The position numbers and the translations under genes are program-made. Shown piece after piece: positions 1 through 8,810 of a stretch of DNA of 64,000 bases; the first letter of the stretch is position 1; each line of letters opens with the position of its first letter. The notes under the pieces are model-generated. The model saw only the letters and a list, made by a program, of their open reading frames with translations, was not told where the DNA came from and made no database searches. Source of the stretch: JAENVU01 sp038250905 (GTDB lineage Bacteria > Actinomycetota > Acidimicrobiia > IMCC26256 > JAENVU01); contig JBBSBV010000007.1 in the NCBI GenBank assembly GCA_038250905.1, forward strand, positions 61,726 to 125,725. Direction: 5' to 3'.

Positions 1-483
1 CGGACCGCCGATCTCGACGCCGAACAACGCGCCGAGCGGGCCCATCTCTACGGCACCTGGAGTGACGGCGTGCGCCCTCTGCGTCCCTACCGCTGGCAGG
101 TCGGTCCCGACCGGCTCGTGGAGTTGCCGGTGACCACGATGCCGGGGCTGCGGATCCCGATCCACGTCAGCTACCTCTTGATGCTCGCCACCTACTCCGA
201 AGCCGCGGCCCGGGCCTACTTCGCGTTCGCATTGCGGGCCTGCCGGACCGCGGGGGTCGAACCGTCGATCCTGATGCATCCCCTCGACCTGCTCTCCGGC
301 GACGAAGTGCCCGAGCTGCGATTCTTTCCGGGTATGGCACTCCCCACGGCCACGAAGCTGGCCTGCGTCCAGACCTACCTCGACCGGCTGGCCGACGAGT
401 TCGAGGTCGTGACCGTCGGTGAGCACGCCACGCGTGTCGCGGCCCGCGATCTCCCGACCCGCGCGCCGAAGTTCGCGGCATGA
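1..483 (+). CDS. Polysaccharide deacetylase-like protein, C-terminal part (5' end outside window)
   Basis: The frame is open from the first base and ends in TGA at 481-483, so only the last 160 residues are seen. The segment with SYLLMLATYSEAAARAYF, an ILMHPLDLL motif and a closing helix looks like the C-terminal half of actinobacterial NodB-type deacetylases that are found next to polyprenyl-phosphate glycosyltransferases. The stop overlaps the next start (ATGA), so the two genes are probably translationally coupled and act in one envelope-glycan pathway. The catalytic N-terminal motifs lie outside the window, so activity cannot be judged. Family assignment is moderate. Confidence 0.6.
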   Translation, partial: RTADLDAEQRAERAHLYGTWSDGVRPLRPYRWQVGPDRLVELPVTTMPGLRIPIHVSYLLMLATYSEAAARAYFAFALRACRTAGVEPSILMHPLDLLSGDEVPELRFFPGMALPTATKLACVQTYLDRLADEFEVVTVGEHATRVAARDLPTRAPKFAA

Positions 484-1568
484 CGCGCGATTCCCGCCCC
501 CTTGTGTCGGTCGTCGTGCCGGCCTTCAACGAGGCCGACGTGATCGTCGGCACCCTCGAGCGACTCGACGAGCACCTCCACACCCTCGACGCCCGGTTCC
601 GGTGGGAGGTGGTGGTCGTCGACGACGGCAGCACCGACACCACCGGTGAGTTGGCAGGCGACTTCGCCGCCGGGCACCCGGAGGTGCGGGTCCTGAGGCA
701 CCGGGTCAACTTCCGCCTCGGTCAGGCGCTGCGGTACGCGTTCGGGCAGACCTCGGGTGACTACGTGGCGGTCGTCGACTGCGACCTGAGCTACTCGCCC
801 GACCACATCACCCGGATGCTCAACACGATCGAGGACACCGGCGCGCGCATCGTGGTGGCCTCGCCCTACGCCAAGGGCGGGCAGACCACCAACGTGCCGT
901 TCGGGCGGCGGGTGATGTCGCGTGGCGCGAACCGCCTTCTGGGTCTGGCCGACGGTGGGGGACTGCGCACCCTCACCGGGATGGTGCGGGTCTACGACGG
1001 TCCGTTCCTGCGCAGTCTCGACCTTCGCGCCGTCGACACCGACATCAACACCGAGATCATCTACAAAGCGCGTCTGCTGCACGCGCGCATCGTCGAGATC
1101 CCCGCCCACCTCGACTGGTCGTTCGCGAGCACCCAGGGTGCGCGGCGCGCGGTGGACGGCCGGCTGAGCGGCGCCACCATCTCGTCGCTGTTCTCGTCGT
1201 TCCTGTTCCGGCCCTTCCTGTTCTTCCTGCTTCCCGGTCTCGTCCTCCTGGCGGTGGCCGGGTACTCGTTCGGATGGGTGGTGTGGCACGTCGCCCAGGT
1301 GTACGGCGAGCCGTCGAAGCTCGGGAACTCCGGCCTCACCGGCGCGATCCAGAACGCCTACGAGCGCGCGCCGCATACGTTCCTCGTCACCGGGATCACG
1401 TTGGTGCTGGCGCTGCAGCTCATCAGCCTTGGCGTGATCGCGGCGCAGGCCAAACGGTATTTCGAGGAGCTGTACCACCTGGGGACCTCGGTGCTGCGCC
1501 GGTCGACCCCCGCGCCGACCGGCGCCCGTCCCGACGATCCGGGTCCGGAACCGACCCCGACCGACTGA
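480..1568 (+). CDS. Family 2 glycosyltransferase, dolichol/polyprenyl-phosphate-sugar synthase type
   Basis: The 362-residue protein starts with a GT-A domain: VVVPAFNEAD, VVVVDDGSTDTT and the DxD-type motif VDCDLSYSP. This matches DPM1-like enzymes that move a sugar from a nucleotide donor to a polyprenyl phosphate. Two hydrophobic segments follow, at about residues 240-268 and 300-325, like the GtrB/DPM class with a C-terminal membrane anchor. The start ATG overlaps the stop of the upstream deacetylase. The Pro-rich tail after residue 335 has no recognisable domain. Donor and lipid acceptor cannot be told from sequence. Confidence 0.85.
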   Translation: MTRDSRPLVSVVVPAFNEADVIVGTLERLDEHLHTLDARFRWEVVVVDDGSTDTTGELAGDFAAGHPEVRVLRHRVNFRLGQALRYAFGQTSGDYVAVVDCDLSYSPDHITRMLNTIEDTGARIVVASPYAKGGQTTNVPFGRRVMSRGANRLLGLADGGGLRTLTGMVRVYDGPFLRSLDLRAVDTDINTEIIYKARLLHARIVEIPAHLDWSFASTQGARRAVDGRLSGATISSLFSSFLFRPFLFFLLPGLVLLAVAGYSFGWVVWHVAQVYGEPSKLGNSGLTGAIQNAYERAPHTFLVTGITLVLALQLISLGVIAAQAKRYFEELYHLGTSVLRRSTPAPTGARPDDPGPEPTPTD

Positions 1569-1674
1569 TCCTCGGGCGCAGCGTCAGTTCGACACCAGGC
1601 CGACAACCCCGGGGCCGACGGCGGTGCGGCGGTAAGGTCGCGTACCCGTCGACACTCCTGAGAGGTCAGCTCCG

Positions 1675-2937
1675 TTGAGTTCGCGTCCCGATGCCCTCGC
1701 CAGCGCCGATCCCGAGATCGCAGCCATCGTCAGCCGTGAGATCGAGCGGCAGAACACGACGATCCAGCTGATCGCGTCGGAGAACTTCACCTCCCCGGCG
1801 GTCATGGCCGCGCAAGGGACGGTGCTCACCAACAAGTACTCCGAGGGTTATCCCGGCAAGCGGTACTACGGCGGGAATCTCGTGGTGGACGAGGCCGAGG
1901 ACCTCGCCCGGTCCCGGGCGTGCGAGTTGTTCGGCGCGGAGCACGCCAACGTGCAGCCGCACTCCGGCGCCAACGCCAACATGGCCGTCTTCCTCGGGCT
2001 GCTCGATCCGGGCGACACGGTGATGGGGATGCGCCTCGACCAGGGTGGTCACCTCACCCACGGTTCGCCGGTCAACTTCAGCGGCAAGACCTACAACTTC
2101 GTCGCCTACGGCGTGGACGAGACGAGCGAGATGCTCGACTACGACGAGATCCGCAAGGTTGCGATCGCCGAACGGCCCAAGGCGATCATCGCCGGCGCGA
2201 CGGCATACTCGCGCACCATCGACTTCGCGGCGTTCCGTTCGATCGCGGACGAGATCGGTGCGCTCCTCATCGTCGACGCGGCCCACATCGCCGGTCTCAT
2301 CGCCGGTGGTGCGCACCCGTCTCCCGTGCCGCACGCGGACGTGGTCACCTTCACCACCCACAAGACGCTGCGGGGACCGCGCGCCGGTTGCATCCTGAGC
2401 CGTGCCGAGTACGCCACCGCGATCGACAAGGCGGTGTTCCCCGGGCTCCAGGGTGGGCCGCTCATGCACGTGATCGCCGCGAAGGCCGTGGCGTTCAAGC
2501 TCGCATCGCACCCCGACTTCGCCACCTACGCGGCGCAGATCGTGCGGAACGCGGCGGCACTGGCCGCCGGACTCACCGACGAAGGGTTCCGCATCGTCTC
2601 GGGCGGCACCGACAACCACCTGATGCTCGTCGACCTGCGGCCCTTCGGCGTGACGGGCAAGGTGGCGCAGGAGGCCCTCGACCGGTCCGGGATCACGTGT
2701 AACAAGAACGCCATCCCGAACGACCCCGAGAAGCCCTTCGTCACGAGCGGGCTGCGCCTCGGTACTGCGTCGGTCACCACGGCCGGGATGGGCGAGCCGG
2801 AGATGGCCGAGATCGCGCGGCTGATCGCGTCCGTACTGCGTGCCCCCGACGACGATGCGGTCCGCGTCGACGCCCTCGACCAGGCCAACCGCCTCTGCAG
2901 CAAGTTCACTCCGTACCCCGAGCTCGCCGGCACGTGA
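1675..2937 (+). CDS. glyA: Serine hydroxymethyltransferase
   Basis: This PLP enzyme interconverts serine plus tetrahydrofolate with glycine plus methylene-tetrahydrofolate in the cytosol. The 420-residue length fits bacterial GlyA. The N-terminal IQLIASENF and YPGKRYYGG motifs and the PLP-lysine motif THKTLRGPR (Lys230) are all present. The start is TTG, chosen because GAGAGG at 1660-1665 lies at good spacing and the protein then begins at the family's usual point. It is followed after 43 bases by wecA. glyA close upstream of the ATP synthase locus recalls the order seen in other bacteria. Confidence 0.97.
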   Translation: MSSRPDALASADPEIAAIVSREIERQNTTIQLIASENFTSPAVMAAQGTVLTNKYSEGYPGKRYYGGNLVVDEAEDLARSRACELFGAEHANVQPHSGANANMAVFLGLLDPGDTVMGMRLDQGGHLTHGSPVNFSGKTYNFVAYGVDETSEMLDYDEIRKVAIAERPKAIIAGATAYSRTIDFAAFRSIADEIGALLIVDAAHIAGLIAGGAHPSPVPHADVVTFTTHKTLRGPRAGCILSRAEYATAIDKAVFPGLQGGPLMHVIAAKAVAFKLASHPDFATYAAQIVRNAAALAAGLTDEGFRIVSGGTDNHLMLVDLRPFGVTGKVAQEALDRSGITCNKNAIPNDPEKPFVTSGLRLGTASVTTAGMGEPEMAEIARLIASVLRAPDDDAVRVDALDQANRLCSKFTPYPELAGT

Positions 2938-2980
2938 TGCGTCCGGCGGTCCCGCCCGCAGGCGCAAGAGCGGAGTAGGC

Positions 2981-4183
2981 GTGGGGGGATATGCAGTCGT
3001 CTTCGCGGTGGCGGCGGGGCTCACGTTCCTCCTGACGCCCTTCGTCCGACGACTCGCGATCCGCGTCGGCGCGGTCAAGGTGCCGAGCGCCCGGGACGTC
3101 CACACCACCGCGATGCCGATGCTCGGCGGCGCGGCCATGTTCGTGGCGTTCCTCGTGGCGATGGCCGTCGCCTCGCAGATCCCGCAGTTCCGGGAGATGT
3201 TCGAGGGGTCGTCGGAACCGGCGGGGGTGATCCTCGCGGCCGGGGTGATGTTCGCCATCGGCGCGCTCGACGATCTCCGGGACGTGTCGCCGCCGGCCAA
3301 GATCGCCGGGATGGTGCTGGCCGGGAGCCTGCTGTCGTTGTTCGGGGTCTCGATGCTCTTCTTCCGCGTCCCGTTCGCGGGGACCGATGTCATCGTGCTC
3401 TCGCCCGACCTCGCGCCGCTCGTGACCGTGATGACCGTGGTCGTCTTCGCCAACGCGATCAACCTGATCGACGGCCTCGACGGTCTGGCCGCCGGCATCG
3501 TCGTCATCGCGGGCACGGCCCTGTTCCTCTACAGCAGCCGGCTGTTCGACAACGGCTTTCTCGAGGGCGACAACGTCGCGCCGCTGATCGCCGTCATCGC
3601 GGTGGGGGTCTGCGTCGGGTTCCTCCCGTGGAACTTCAACCCGGCCCGAATCTTCATGGGCGATGCCGGCGCGCTCTTCCTCGGCCTGCTCCTCGCCACC
3701 ACGACGATCACCGTGGGCGGGCATGCCGATTACCAGTACACCGGCACCACCTACTTCTTCTTCGCGCCGTTGGTGATCCCGCTGCTCATCCTCGGTGTGC
3801 CGATCATCGACACCGCGTTCAGCTTCGTGCGTCGGGTGATGCGCGGACAGTCGTTCTCGATGGCCGACAAGGACCACCTCCACCATCGCCTCATGCGCCT
3901 GGGCCACGGCCCGCGCCGGACCGTCGTGATCCTCTGGCTATGGACGGCACTCCTCTCGGGCCTGGCGTTGATCCCGGCCTACACCGACGAGGGCAATGCG
4001 CTGGTGCCGGTGGGTGTGGTCGGCCTGGCGTTGCTCCTGTACGCGTTCTTCTTCCCGGGCAAGAAGGAGGCGCAGGCCATCGTGGCCGAGGAGGCCATGG
4101 TGGCCGCGGGGGGTCCCGAAACCGGCCCGGAAACCGCCCCCGTGATCGACCTCGAAGCGCGGCGGCGGCGCACCGGCGCCTGA
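2981..4183 (+). CDS. wecA: Undecaprenyl-phosphate N-acetylglucosaminyl-1-phosphate transferase (WecA/TagO family)
   Basis: This multi-spanning membrane enzyme puts a sugar-1-phosphate (probably GlcNAc-1-P) on undecaprenyl or decaprenyl phosphate, starting envelope polymer synthesis. Diagnostic motifs are ALDDLRD (Asp97, Asp98), NLIDGLDGLAAG (Asp164), FMGDAG and the cytosolic HLHHR (residues 299-303). About ten hydrophobic segments are seen. The frame is open further upstream into glyA, but GTG 2981 has AGAGCGGAG just before it and gives a 400-residue protein of the usual length. Synteny wecA-atpI-atpB matches Mycobacterium (Rv1302-Rv1304), which supports the call. Confidence 0.93.
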   Translation: MGGYAVVFAVAAGLTFLLTPFVRRLAIRVGAVKVPSARDVHTTAMPMLGGAAMFVAFLVAMAVASQIPQFREMFEGSSEPAGVILAAGVMFAIGALDDLRDVSPPAKIAGMVLAGSLLSLFGVSMLFFRVPFAGTDVIVLSPDLAPLVTVMTVVVFANAINLIDGLDGLAAGIVVIAGTALFLYSSRLFDNGFLEGDNVAPLIAVIAVGVCVGFLPWNFNPARIFMGDAGALFLGLLLATTTITVGGHADYQYTGTTYFFFAPLVIPLLILGVPIIDTAFSFVRRVMRGQSFSMADKDHLHHRLMRLGHGPRRTVVILWLWTALLSGLALIPAYTDEGNALVPVGVVGLALLLYAFFFPGKKEAQAIVAEEAMVAAGGPETGPETAPVIDLEARRRRTGA

Positions 4184-4237
4184 GACCCGGCGCGGAAATC
4201 GGGCCGGGAAAAACCTTCTTTTCAGGGAAGGCTCAGC

Positions 4238-4267
4238 TTGCAACCCGCCGGGGGCGGCGCATAGCTT
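4238..4267 (+). promoter_or_regulatory. Predicted promoter of the ATP synthase operon
   Basis: TTGCAA (4238-4243) and TAGCTT (4262-4267) are separated by 18 bases in the 187-base gap between wecA and the first atp gene. This would start transcription near 4274. The assignment is by match to the sigma-70-type consensus only. Confidence 0.55.
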
Positions 4268-4284
4268 GAGAAGTACTTCACAAG
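4265..4284. promoter_or_regulatory. Near-perfect 20-bp palindrome at the atp operon start site (operator candidate)
   Basis: CTTGAGAAGTACTTCACAAG is symmetric around 4274/4275 with one mismatched pair (A4269/A4280). It starts inside the predicted -10 box and covers the expected start of transcription, the position where a dimeric repressor would block RNA polymerase. No regulator is known to me for it. Confidence 0.45.
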
Positions 4285-4370
4285 CGCAGTGTTCGCAGCG
4301 TCGCGGGCATTGCGGGCGGAACTGGGGTGTAGTGCGAAACCGAGCGGGATTGGCGAACTCGACAGCGCGT

Positions 4371-4622
4371 ATGAACCGCGCCGCAAAGAGCGCTCGCGTC
4401 TCCGACGACGCCCTCAGCCAGGCCTTCGAGTTCGCGGCCGGTCCCGTGGTGTTCGGACTCATCGGCTGGCTGATCGACCGGAGTGCGGACACCGGTCACC
4501 TGTTCCTCGTCGTCTTCGCGGTGTTCGGATTGCTGGGCACCTTCGCAACGTTCGTGTTCCGCTACCAGGCCGAGACCGCCCGCCAGGACGAAGGGAAGCC
4601 GTGGACCAGACGCACACACTGA
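4371..4622 (+). CDS. atpZ: AtpZ/AtpI-like small membrane protein of the ATP synthase operon
   Basis: This is an 83-residue protein with two hydrophobic helices (FAAGPVVFGLIGWLID and LFLVVFAVFGLLGTFATFVF) and the GLIGWLIDR signature of the AtpZ/AtpI family. AtpZ pairs with AtpI in other bacteria, where the two aid c-ring assembly or form a small Mg/Ca channel. ATG 4371 gives the usual length. GTG 4332 and TTG 4350 in the same frame are alternatives, and none has a clear ribosome site. It overlaps the next gene by 22 bases. It is the first gene after the predicted atp promoter. Confidence 0.72.
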   Translation: MNRAAKSARVSDDALSQAFEFAAGPVVFGLIGWLIDRSADTGHLFLVVFAVFGLLGTFATFVFRYQAETARQDEGKPWTRRTH

Positions 4623-5062
4623 ACCTGGCCCCCGCCACCGGCAACCACGAAGGGCTGATCGCGCGGCACATCGCGCGGCACGCGCTGATGATCGCACCGG
4701 CAGTCCTCCTCTTGGCGGCCGCGCTCCGAGGTGTCGACGGCGCGTTGAGCGCGGCCATCGGACTCGGACTCTGCGCCGCGAACTTCCTGGTGTCGGCCCA
4801 GATTCTGAGTTGGGCCGCCACCCGCGGCGTCAACGCGATCTACGGCGCGATTCTCGGCGGCTTCGTTCTGCGTCTCGCCCTGCTCACGGGTATCGTCCTC
4901 GCCCTGCAGCCGCTGTCGTTCATCGACATCCCGGTACTCGTGCTCACCCTGGCGATCGCGCACATCGCATTGCTCGCCTGGGAAACCCGTTACGTCAGCC
5001 TCACTCTCGCCGCTCCGGGCCTCAAGCCCGGCGTCGGGGAGCCCTCGAAGGACAAGGAGTAG
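4601..5062 (+). CDS. atpI: ATP synthase protein I (AtpI/UncI-like)
   Basis: The 153-residue product has four predicted membrane helices (around residues 25-45, 48-68, 82-105, 108-128 by hydrophobicity), the typical AtpI shape, and lies just before atpB. AtpI helps assemble the c-ring. The GTG start at 4601 is chosen because AAGGGA at 4591-4596 is a good ribosome site inside the preceding gene, and the two overlap. The sequence of AtpI is poorly conserved, so the call rests mainly on topology and position. Confidence 0.75.
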   Translation: MDQTHTLNLAPATGNHEGLIARHIARHALMIAPAVLLLAAALRGVDGALSAAIGLGLCAANFLVSAQILSWAATRGVNAIYGAILGGFVLRLALLTGIVLALQPLSFIDIPVLVLTLAIAHIALLAWETRYVSLTLAAPGLKPGVGEPSKDKE

Positions 5063-5070
5063 CACTCAGC

Positions 5071-5829
5071 GTGTTCGCGGCCTTCACCTTCCCACCGATC
5101 GACGAACTCTTCCGGTGGAAGGACATTGCGTTCAACAACACCTCCTACGCGATCAACAAGACGTCGCTGTTGGTGTTCGTTTCGACCCTGATCATCATCA
5201 TCCTGTTCGTCGGCGGCAGCCGGAAGATGAAGTTGATCCCCGGCAAGCTCCAGAACGTCCTGGAGATGACCTACGACTTCGTCGACCAGGGCATCACCCG
5301 TGACGTCATCGGGAACGACGCCACCGGGTTCACGCCGTTCCTCGGGACGCTGTTCCTCTTCATCCTCTTCCTGAACTTCTGGGAGATCATCCCGTTCATC
5401 CAGTTCCCGCCGACGTCGCGGTTCGCCATCCCGCTGTTCCTGTCGCTGATGGTCTACGTCCTCTACTGGTATCTCGGGTTCCGTCACCACGGCATCAAGT
5501 ACCTCACCGGGCACCTCTTCCCGAAGGGCGTACCGATCTTCCTGTACGTCCTCGTGACCCCGATCGAACTCGTCCAGGTGCTCGTGGTCCGGCCGTTCTC
5601 ACTGGCGGTCCGACTTCTCGCCAACATGATGGCGGGCCACATCCTGCTGACCGCATTGGCCCTGCTCACCGCGTACACGCTCACCAACGCACCGATCATC
5701 TCGCCGGGGCCGTTCCTGCTCAACGTGGGCGTCACCGGATTCGAGTTGTTGGTCGGCTTCCTGCAGGCCTACATCTTCACCCTTCTCACCGCTGTGTACA
5801 TCGCAGATTCCCTACACCCCGAGCACTAG
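5071..5829 (+). CDS. atpB: F1Fo ATP synthase subunit a
   Basis: Subunit a forms the proton half-channels against the c-ring in the membrane. The 252-residue protein has five to six hydrophobic helices. The conserved segment with SLAVRLLANMMAGH carries the essential arginine that faces the c-ring carboxylate, and GFELLVGFLQAYIFTLLTAVYI is the final helix. GTG 5071 is preceded by AAGGAG at 5054-5059. The gene lies between atpI and atpE in the standard order. Confidence 0.97.
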   Translation: MFAAFTFPPIDELFRWKDIAFNNTSYAINKTSLLVFVSTLIIIILFVGGSRKMKLIPGKLQNVLEMTYDFVDQGITRDVIGNDATGFTPFLGTLFLFILFLNFWEIIPFIQFPPTSRFAIPLFLSLMVYVLYWYLGFRHHGIKYLTGHLFPKGVPIFLYVLVTPIELVQVLVVRPFSLAVRLLANMMAGHILLTALALLTAYTLTNAPIISPGPFLLNVGVTGFELLVGFLQAYIFTLLTAVYIADSLHPEH

Positions 5830-5842
5830 GAGAAACCCCGTC

Positions 5843-6103
5843 ATGCATGACGTCCTCGTCGCCGCCCAGCAGGCCGGCGAACTCAAGGCTGGTCTCCAGT
5901 CGATCGGTGCCGGTATCGCCTATGGCGCCGCCGCCATCGGCCCCGGCATCGGTATCGGCATCGTGGTCGGTAACGCCATCACCGCGATGGCCCGCCAGCC
6001 CGAGATGGCCGGCCAGGTCCGGACCACCATGTTCCTGGGTATCGCCTTCACCGAGGCGCTCGCCCTCTTCGGGTTCGTTCTCTTCTTCCTCGCGAAGAGC
6101 TAG
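5843..6103 (+). CDS. atpE: F1Fo ATP synthase subunit c
   Basis: This 86-residue hairpin proteolipid forms the rotor ring. Helix 1 has the glycine-rich packing motif GPGIGIGIVVG, the polar loop is RQPE, and helix 2 carries the ion-binding Glu71 in GIAFTEALALFG. The Gln and Ser/Thr ligands that mark sodium-binding rings are not evident, so proton coupling is likely. The 5' region has AGGAG at 5828-5832. Confidence 0.97.
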   Translation: MHDVLVAAQQAGELKAGLQSIGAGIAYGAAAIGPGIGIGIVVGNAITAMARQPEMAGQVRTTMFLGIAFTEALALFGFVLFFLAKS

Positions 6104-6112
6104 GCGGTCACC

Positions 6113-6652
6113 GTGCTTACAGCACTCGTGCTGGCCGCAGAGGATGTGAAGGCGAAGAACCCGATCGTCCCGGAGACCAAAGAAATCATCTGGGCCGTCG
6201 TCGCGTTCTTCATCCTCTTCTTCCTCCTGGCGAAGTTCGCCTGGCCGGCGATCAAGAAGGCGATCCAGGATCGCGAAGACAAGATCCGGGGCGACCTCGA
6301 GCACGCCGAATCGGTGCGCACGCAGGCCGACGACGAGTTGAAGGGGTACCAGGCCCAGTTGGCCGACGCCCGCAACGAGGCCGGTCGGATCATCGAAGAG
6401 GCCCGGCAGTCGGCCGATCAGGTCCGCAAGGACCTCATCGCACGGGCCGAGGCGGACGCCGCCGAGATCCGGGCGCGCGCGTCGGACGACATCAAGGGCG
6501 CGTCCGATCGGGCCATGGCCGACATCCAGGCCAGGGTCTCGGACATCTCGATCGAGTTGGCGGAGCGCATCGTCCGCCACAGCCTCGACCGCGACACGCA
6601 GATCCAGTTGATCGAGAACTACATCAACGAGGTCGGAGGCACCCGCAAGTGA
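6113..6652 (+). CDS. atpF: F1Fo ATP synthase subunit b
   Basis: The 179-residue peripheral-stalk subunit has one N-terminal membrane helix (about residues 22-42, IIWAVVAFFILFFLLAKFAW) followed by a long charged coiled coil rich in Ala, Glu, Asp and Arg, as in all b subunits. GTG 6113 lies ten bases after the atpE stop. The gene end overlaps atpH in a GTGA. It is a simple b subunit, unlike the b-delta fusion of Mycobacterium, because delta is encoded separately next. Confidence 0.95.
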   Translation: MLTALVLAAEDVKAKNPIVPETKEIIWAVVAFFILFFLLAKFAWPAIKKAIQDREDKIRGDLEHAESVRTQADDELKGYQAQLADARNEAGRIIEEARQSADQVRKDLIARAEADAAEIRARASDDIKGASDRAMADIQARVSDISIELAERIVRHSLDRDTQIQLIENYINEVGGTRK

Positions 6653-7176
6653 CTACGTCCCGCACCGAGGCGTACGCAGACGCTTGTCTCGCCGTGGCGC
6701 GGGCCGAGGGCCAGTTGGGCGCGATCGAGGACGACCTGTTCCGGTTCGCCCGCACGATCGAGGGGAGCGAGCCCTTGCGCATGGCCCTCACCGACCCGTC
6801 GTTGCCGGCGAGTCGTCGGATCGCAGTCGTCGAGGAACTCATGGGCGGCAAGGCGTTGCCGGCGAGCACCGCGCTCATTTCGGCGATCGTCGGTGCCGGC
6901 CGGGCCAGTGAGATCTCCGAGATCGTGGACCGGTTCCTCGAGAAGGCCGCCGCCGAGCGCCAGCACGAGGTGGCCGAGGTGCGATCCGCGATCCCGCTGG
7001 ACGACGCGCAGCGCCAGCGGCTCGCCGAGGCGCTCTCCGCCGCGACCCGCAAGCAAGTCGAAGTCAAGGTCATCGTCGACACGACGGTCCTCGGGGGACT
7101 CGTCGCGCGCATCGGTGACACCGTGATCGACGGCTCGATCCGCCACCGGCTCGAGCAACTCAAGGGAACGATCTGA
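6649..7176 (+). CDS. atpH: F1Fo ATP synthase subunit delta
   Basis: The 175-residue subunit connects the b stalk to the top of F1. The N-terminal helical domain (residues 5-105) and the C-terminal VDTTVLGGLVARIGDTVIDGSIRHRLEQLK signature, here spread over residues 142-172, are typical. GTG 6649 overlaps the atpF stop and has GGAGG at 6635-6639. As delta stands alone, the operon lacks the mycobacterial b-delta fusion. Confidence 0.95.
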   Translation: MTTSRTEAYADACLAVARAEGQLGAIEDDLFRFARTIEGSEPLRMALTDPSLPASRRIAVVEELMGGKALPASTALISAIVGAGRASEISEIVDRFLEKAAAERQHEVAEVRSAIPLDDAQRQRLAEALSAATRKQVEVKVIVDTTVLGGLVARIGDTVIDGSIRHRLEQLKGTI

Positions 7177-7179
7177 TCC

Positions 7180-8805
7180 ATGGCTGAACTCACCATCAAT
7201 GCCGACGAGATCGCCTCGGCACTCCGGACCCATGTCGAGTCCTTTTCGCCGTCGCTCGAGCAGGAGCAACTCGGACGGGTGCTGGAAGTGGGCGACGGTG
7301 TCGCCCGCGTCGCCGGTCTGCCCGACGCGGCCGTCAACGAACTCCTCGAGTTCGAGGGGGGCCTGCTCGGCCTGGCGTTGAACCTCGACGAGGACACCAT
7401 CGGTGCCGTGGTGCTCGGCAAGGCCGAGGGTGTGGAAGAAGGCCAGGCGGTCAAGGCCACTGGCCGGATCCTTTCGGTACCGGTCGGCGATGCGCTGATC
7501 GGCCGGGTCGTGAACGCGCTGGGTGTCCCGATCGACGGCAAGGGCCCGATCGCGTCCGATACCCAACGGCGCATGGAAGTGCAGGCGCCGGGTATCGCCG
7601 GTCGCAAGCCGGTCCACGAGCCGCTCCAGTCGGGCATCAAGGCCATCGACGCGATGACCCCCGTTGGCCGGGGCCAGCGTGAGCTCATCATCGGTGACCG
7701 CAAGACCGGGAAGACGACAGTCGCGATCGACACGATCCTGAATCAGCGTGGCCAAGGCGTGAAGTGCATCTACGTCGCCATCGGCCAGAAGTCGTCGTCG
7801 GTCGCGCAGACGGTCGGAACGCTCACCGAGCACGGCGCGATGGATTACACGGTCGTGGTGAATGCACCCGCGGGTGACGAAGCGGTGTTCAAGTACCTCG
7901 CTCCTTACGGTGGCTGTGCGATGGGCCAGCACTGGATGGACAACGGCGAGGCCGCCCTCATCGTCTACGACGACCTCTCGAAGCAGGCCGAGGCCTACCG
8001 CCAGATCGCACTGCTGCTCCGCCGTCCGCCCGGCCGTGAGGCGTACCCCGGCGACGTCTTCTACCTGCACAGCCGTCTGCTCGAACGCGCCGCGAAGTTG
8101 TCCGACGCGCTCGGCGCCGGCTCACTCACTGCGCTGCCCGTGATCGAGACCAAGGCCGGTGACGTCTCGGCGTACATCCCGACCAATGTGATCTCCATCA
8201 CCGACGGTCAGATCTACCTCCAGGACGACCTCTTCAAGTCCGGGGTGCGTCCGGCGGTCGACGTGGGTATCTCGGTTTCCCGAGTCGGTGGCGCCGCGCA
8301 GACCAAGGCGATGAAGTCGGTCGCCGGAACGCTCAAGCTCGACCTCGCGCAGTTCCGTGACCTCGAGGCGTTCGCCACATTCGGCTCCGAGTTGGACGCG
8401 GTGTCCAAGGCGCAGCTCGACCGTGGATACCGGCTCGTCGAGTTGCTGAAGCAGCCGCTCAACTCGCCGATGTCCATGGAGGAGCAGGTGGTGTCGATCT
8501 ATTGCGGCACCAAGGGCATCCTCGACGACCTTCCGGTCGCTCAGGTCAAGGCGTTCGAGACCGATCTGCTCGACACGTTCCGCACCCGGCACGCGGATCT
8601 GATGGGCACGATCCGTGACACGGGCGCGATGCCCGACGAGGCCGCGATGCGCCAAGCGGTGGACGACTTCAAGGCAGCCTTCGTGGCCAAGCAGGCCGAT
8701 GCATCTGCAGACGCGGTCGCTGCAACTGCTACTGCCGACGTCACGGACACCGATGCGGAAGCCCTTGGCGCCGCCGCCTCCGCCAAGACCCTCGACACGG
8801 AGTGA
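7180..8805 (+). CDS. atpA: F1Fo ATP synthase subunit alpha
   Basis: The non-catalytic nucleotide-binding subunit of F1 has 541 residues. The Walker A motif GDRKTGKT is at residues 172-179, and the C-terminal signature PAVDVGISVSRVGG is present. About 35 Ala/Asp/Thr-rich residues extend the C terminus beyond the E. coli protein, in the place where actinobacterial alpha subunits often carry an extension that restrains ATP hydrolysis. That function here is inference. It starts with ATG two bases after the atpH stop. Confidence 0.97.
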   Translation: MAELTINADEIASALRTHVESFSPSLEQEQLGRVLEVGDGVARVAGLPDAAVNELLEFEGGLLGLALNLDEDTIGAVVLGKAEGVEEGQAVKATGRILSVPVGDALIGRVVNALGVPIDGKGPIASDTQRRMEVQAPGIAGRKPVHEPLQSGIKAIDAMTPVGRGQRELIIGDRKTGKTTVAIDTILNQRGQGVKCIYVAIGQKSSSVAQTVGTLTEHGAMDYTVVVNAPAGDEAVFKYLAPYGGCAMGQHWMDNGEAALIVYDDLSKQAEAYRQIALLLRRPPGREAYPGDVFYLHSRLLERAAKLSDALGAGSLTALPVIETKAGDVSAYIPTNVISITDGQIYLQDDLFKSGVRPAVDVGISVSRVGGAAQTKAMKSVAGTLKLDLAQFRDLEAFATFGSELDAVSKAQLDRGYRLVELLKQPLNSPMSMEEQVVSIYCGTKGILDDLPVAQVKAFETDLLDTFRTRHADLMGTIRDTGAMPDEAAMRQAVDDFKAAFVAKQADASADAVAATATADVTDTDAEALGAAASAKTLDTE

Positions 8806-8810
8806 TCTAA

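Noticed and set aside
1666..3516. Long minus-strand open frame (616 codons) opposite glyA and wecA
   Set aside because: Glu/Asp/His/Arg-rich low-complexity translation typical of the antisense of GC-rich codons. The plus strand has clear glyA and wecA motifs over the same bases.
4214..4231. CCTTC...GAAGG hairpin after wecA as a terminator
   Set aside because: Only five base pairs with a loop of eight bases. Too weak to call.
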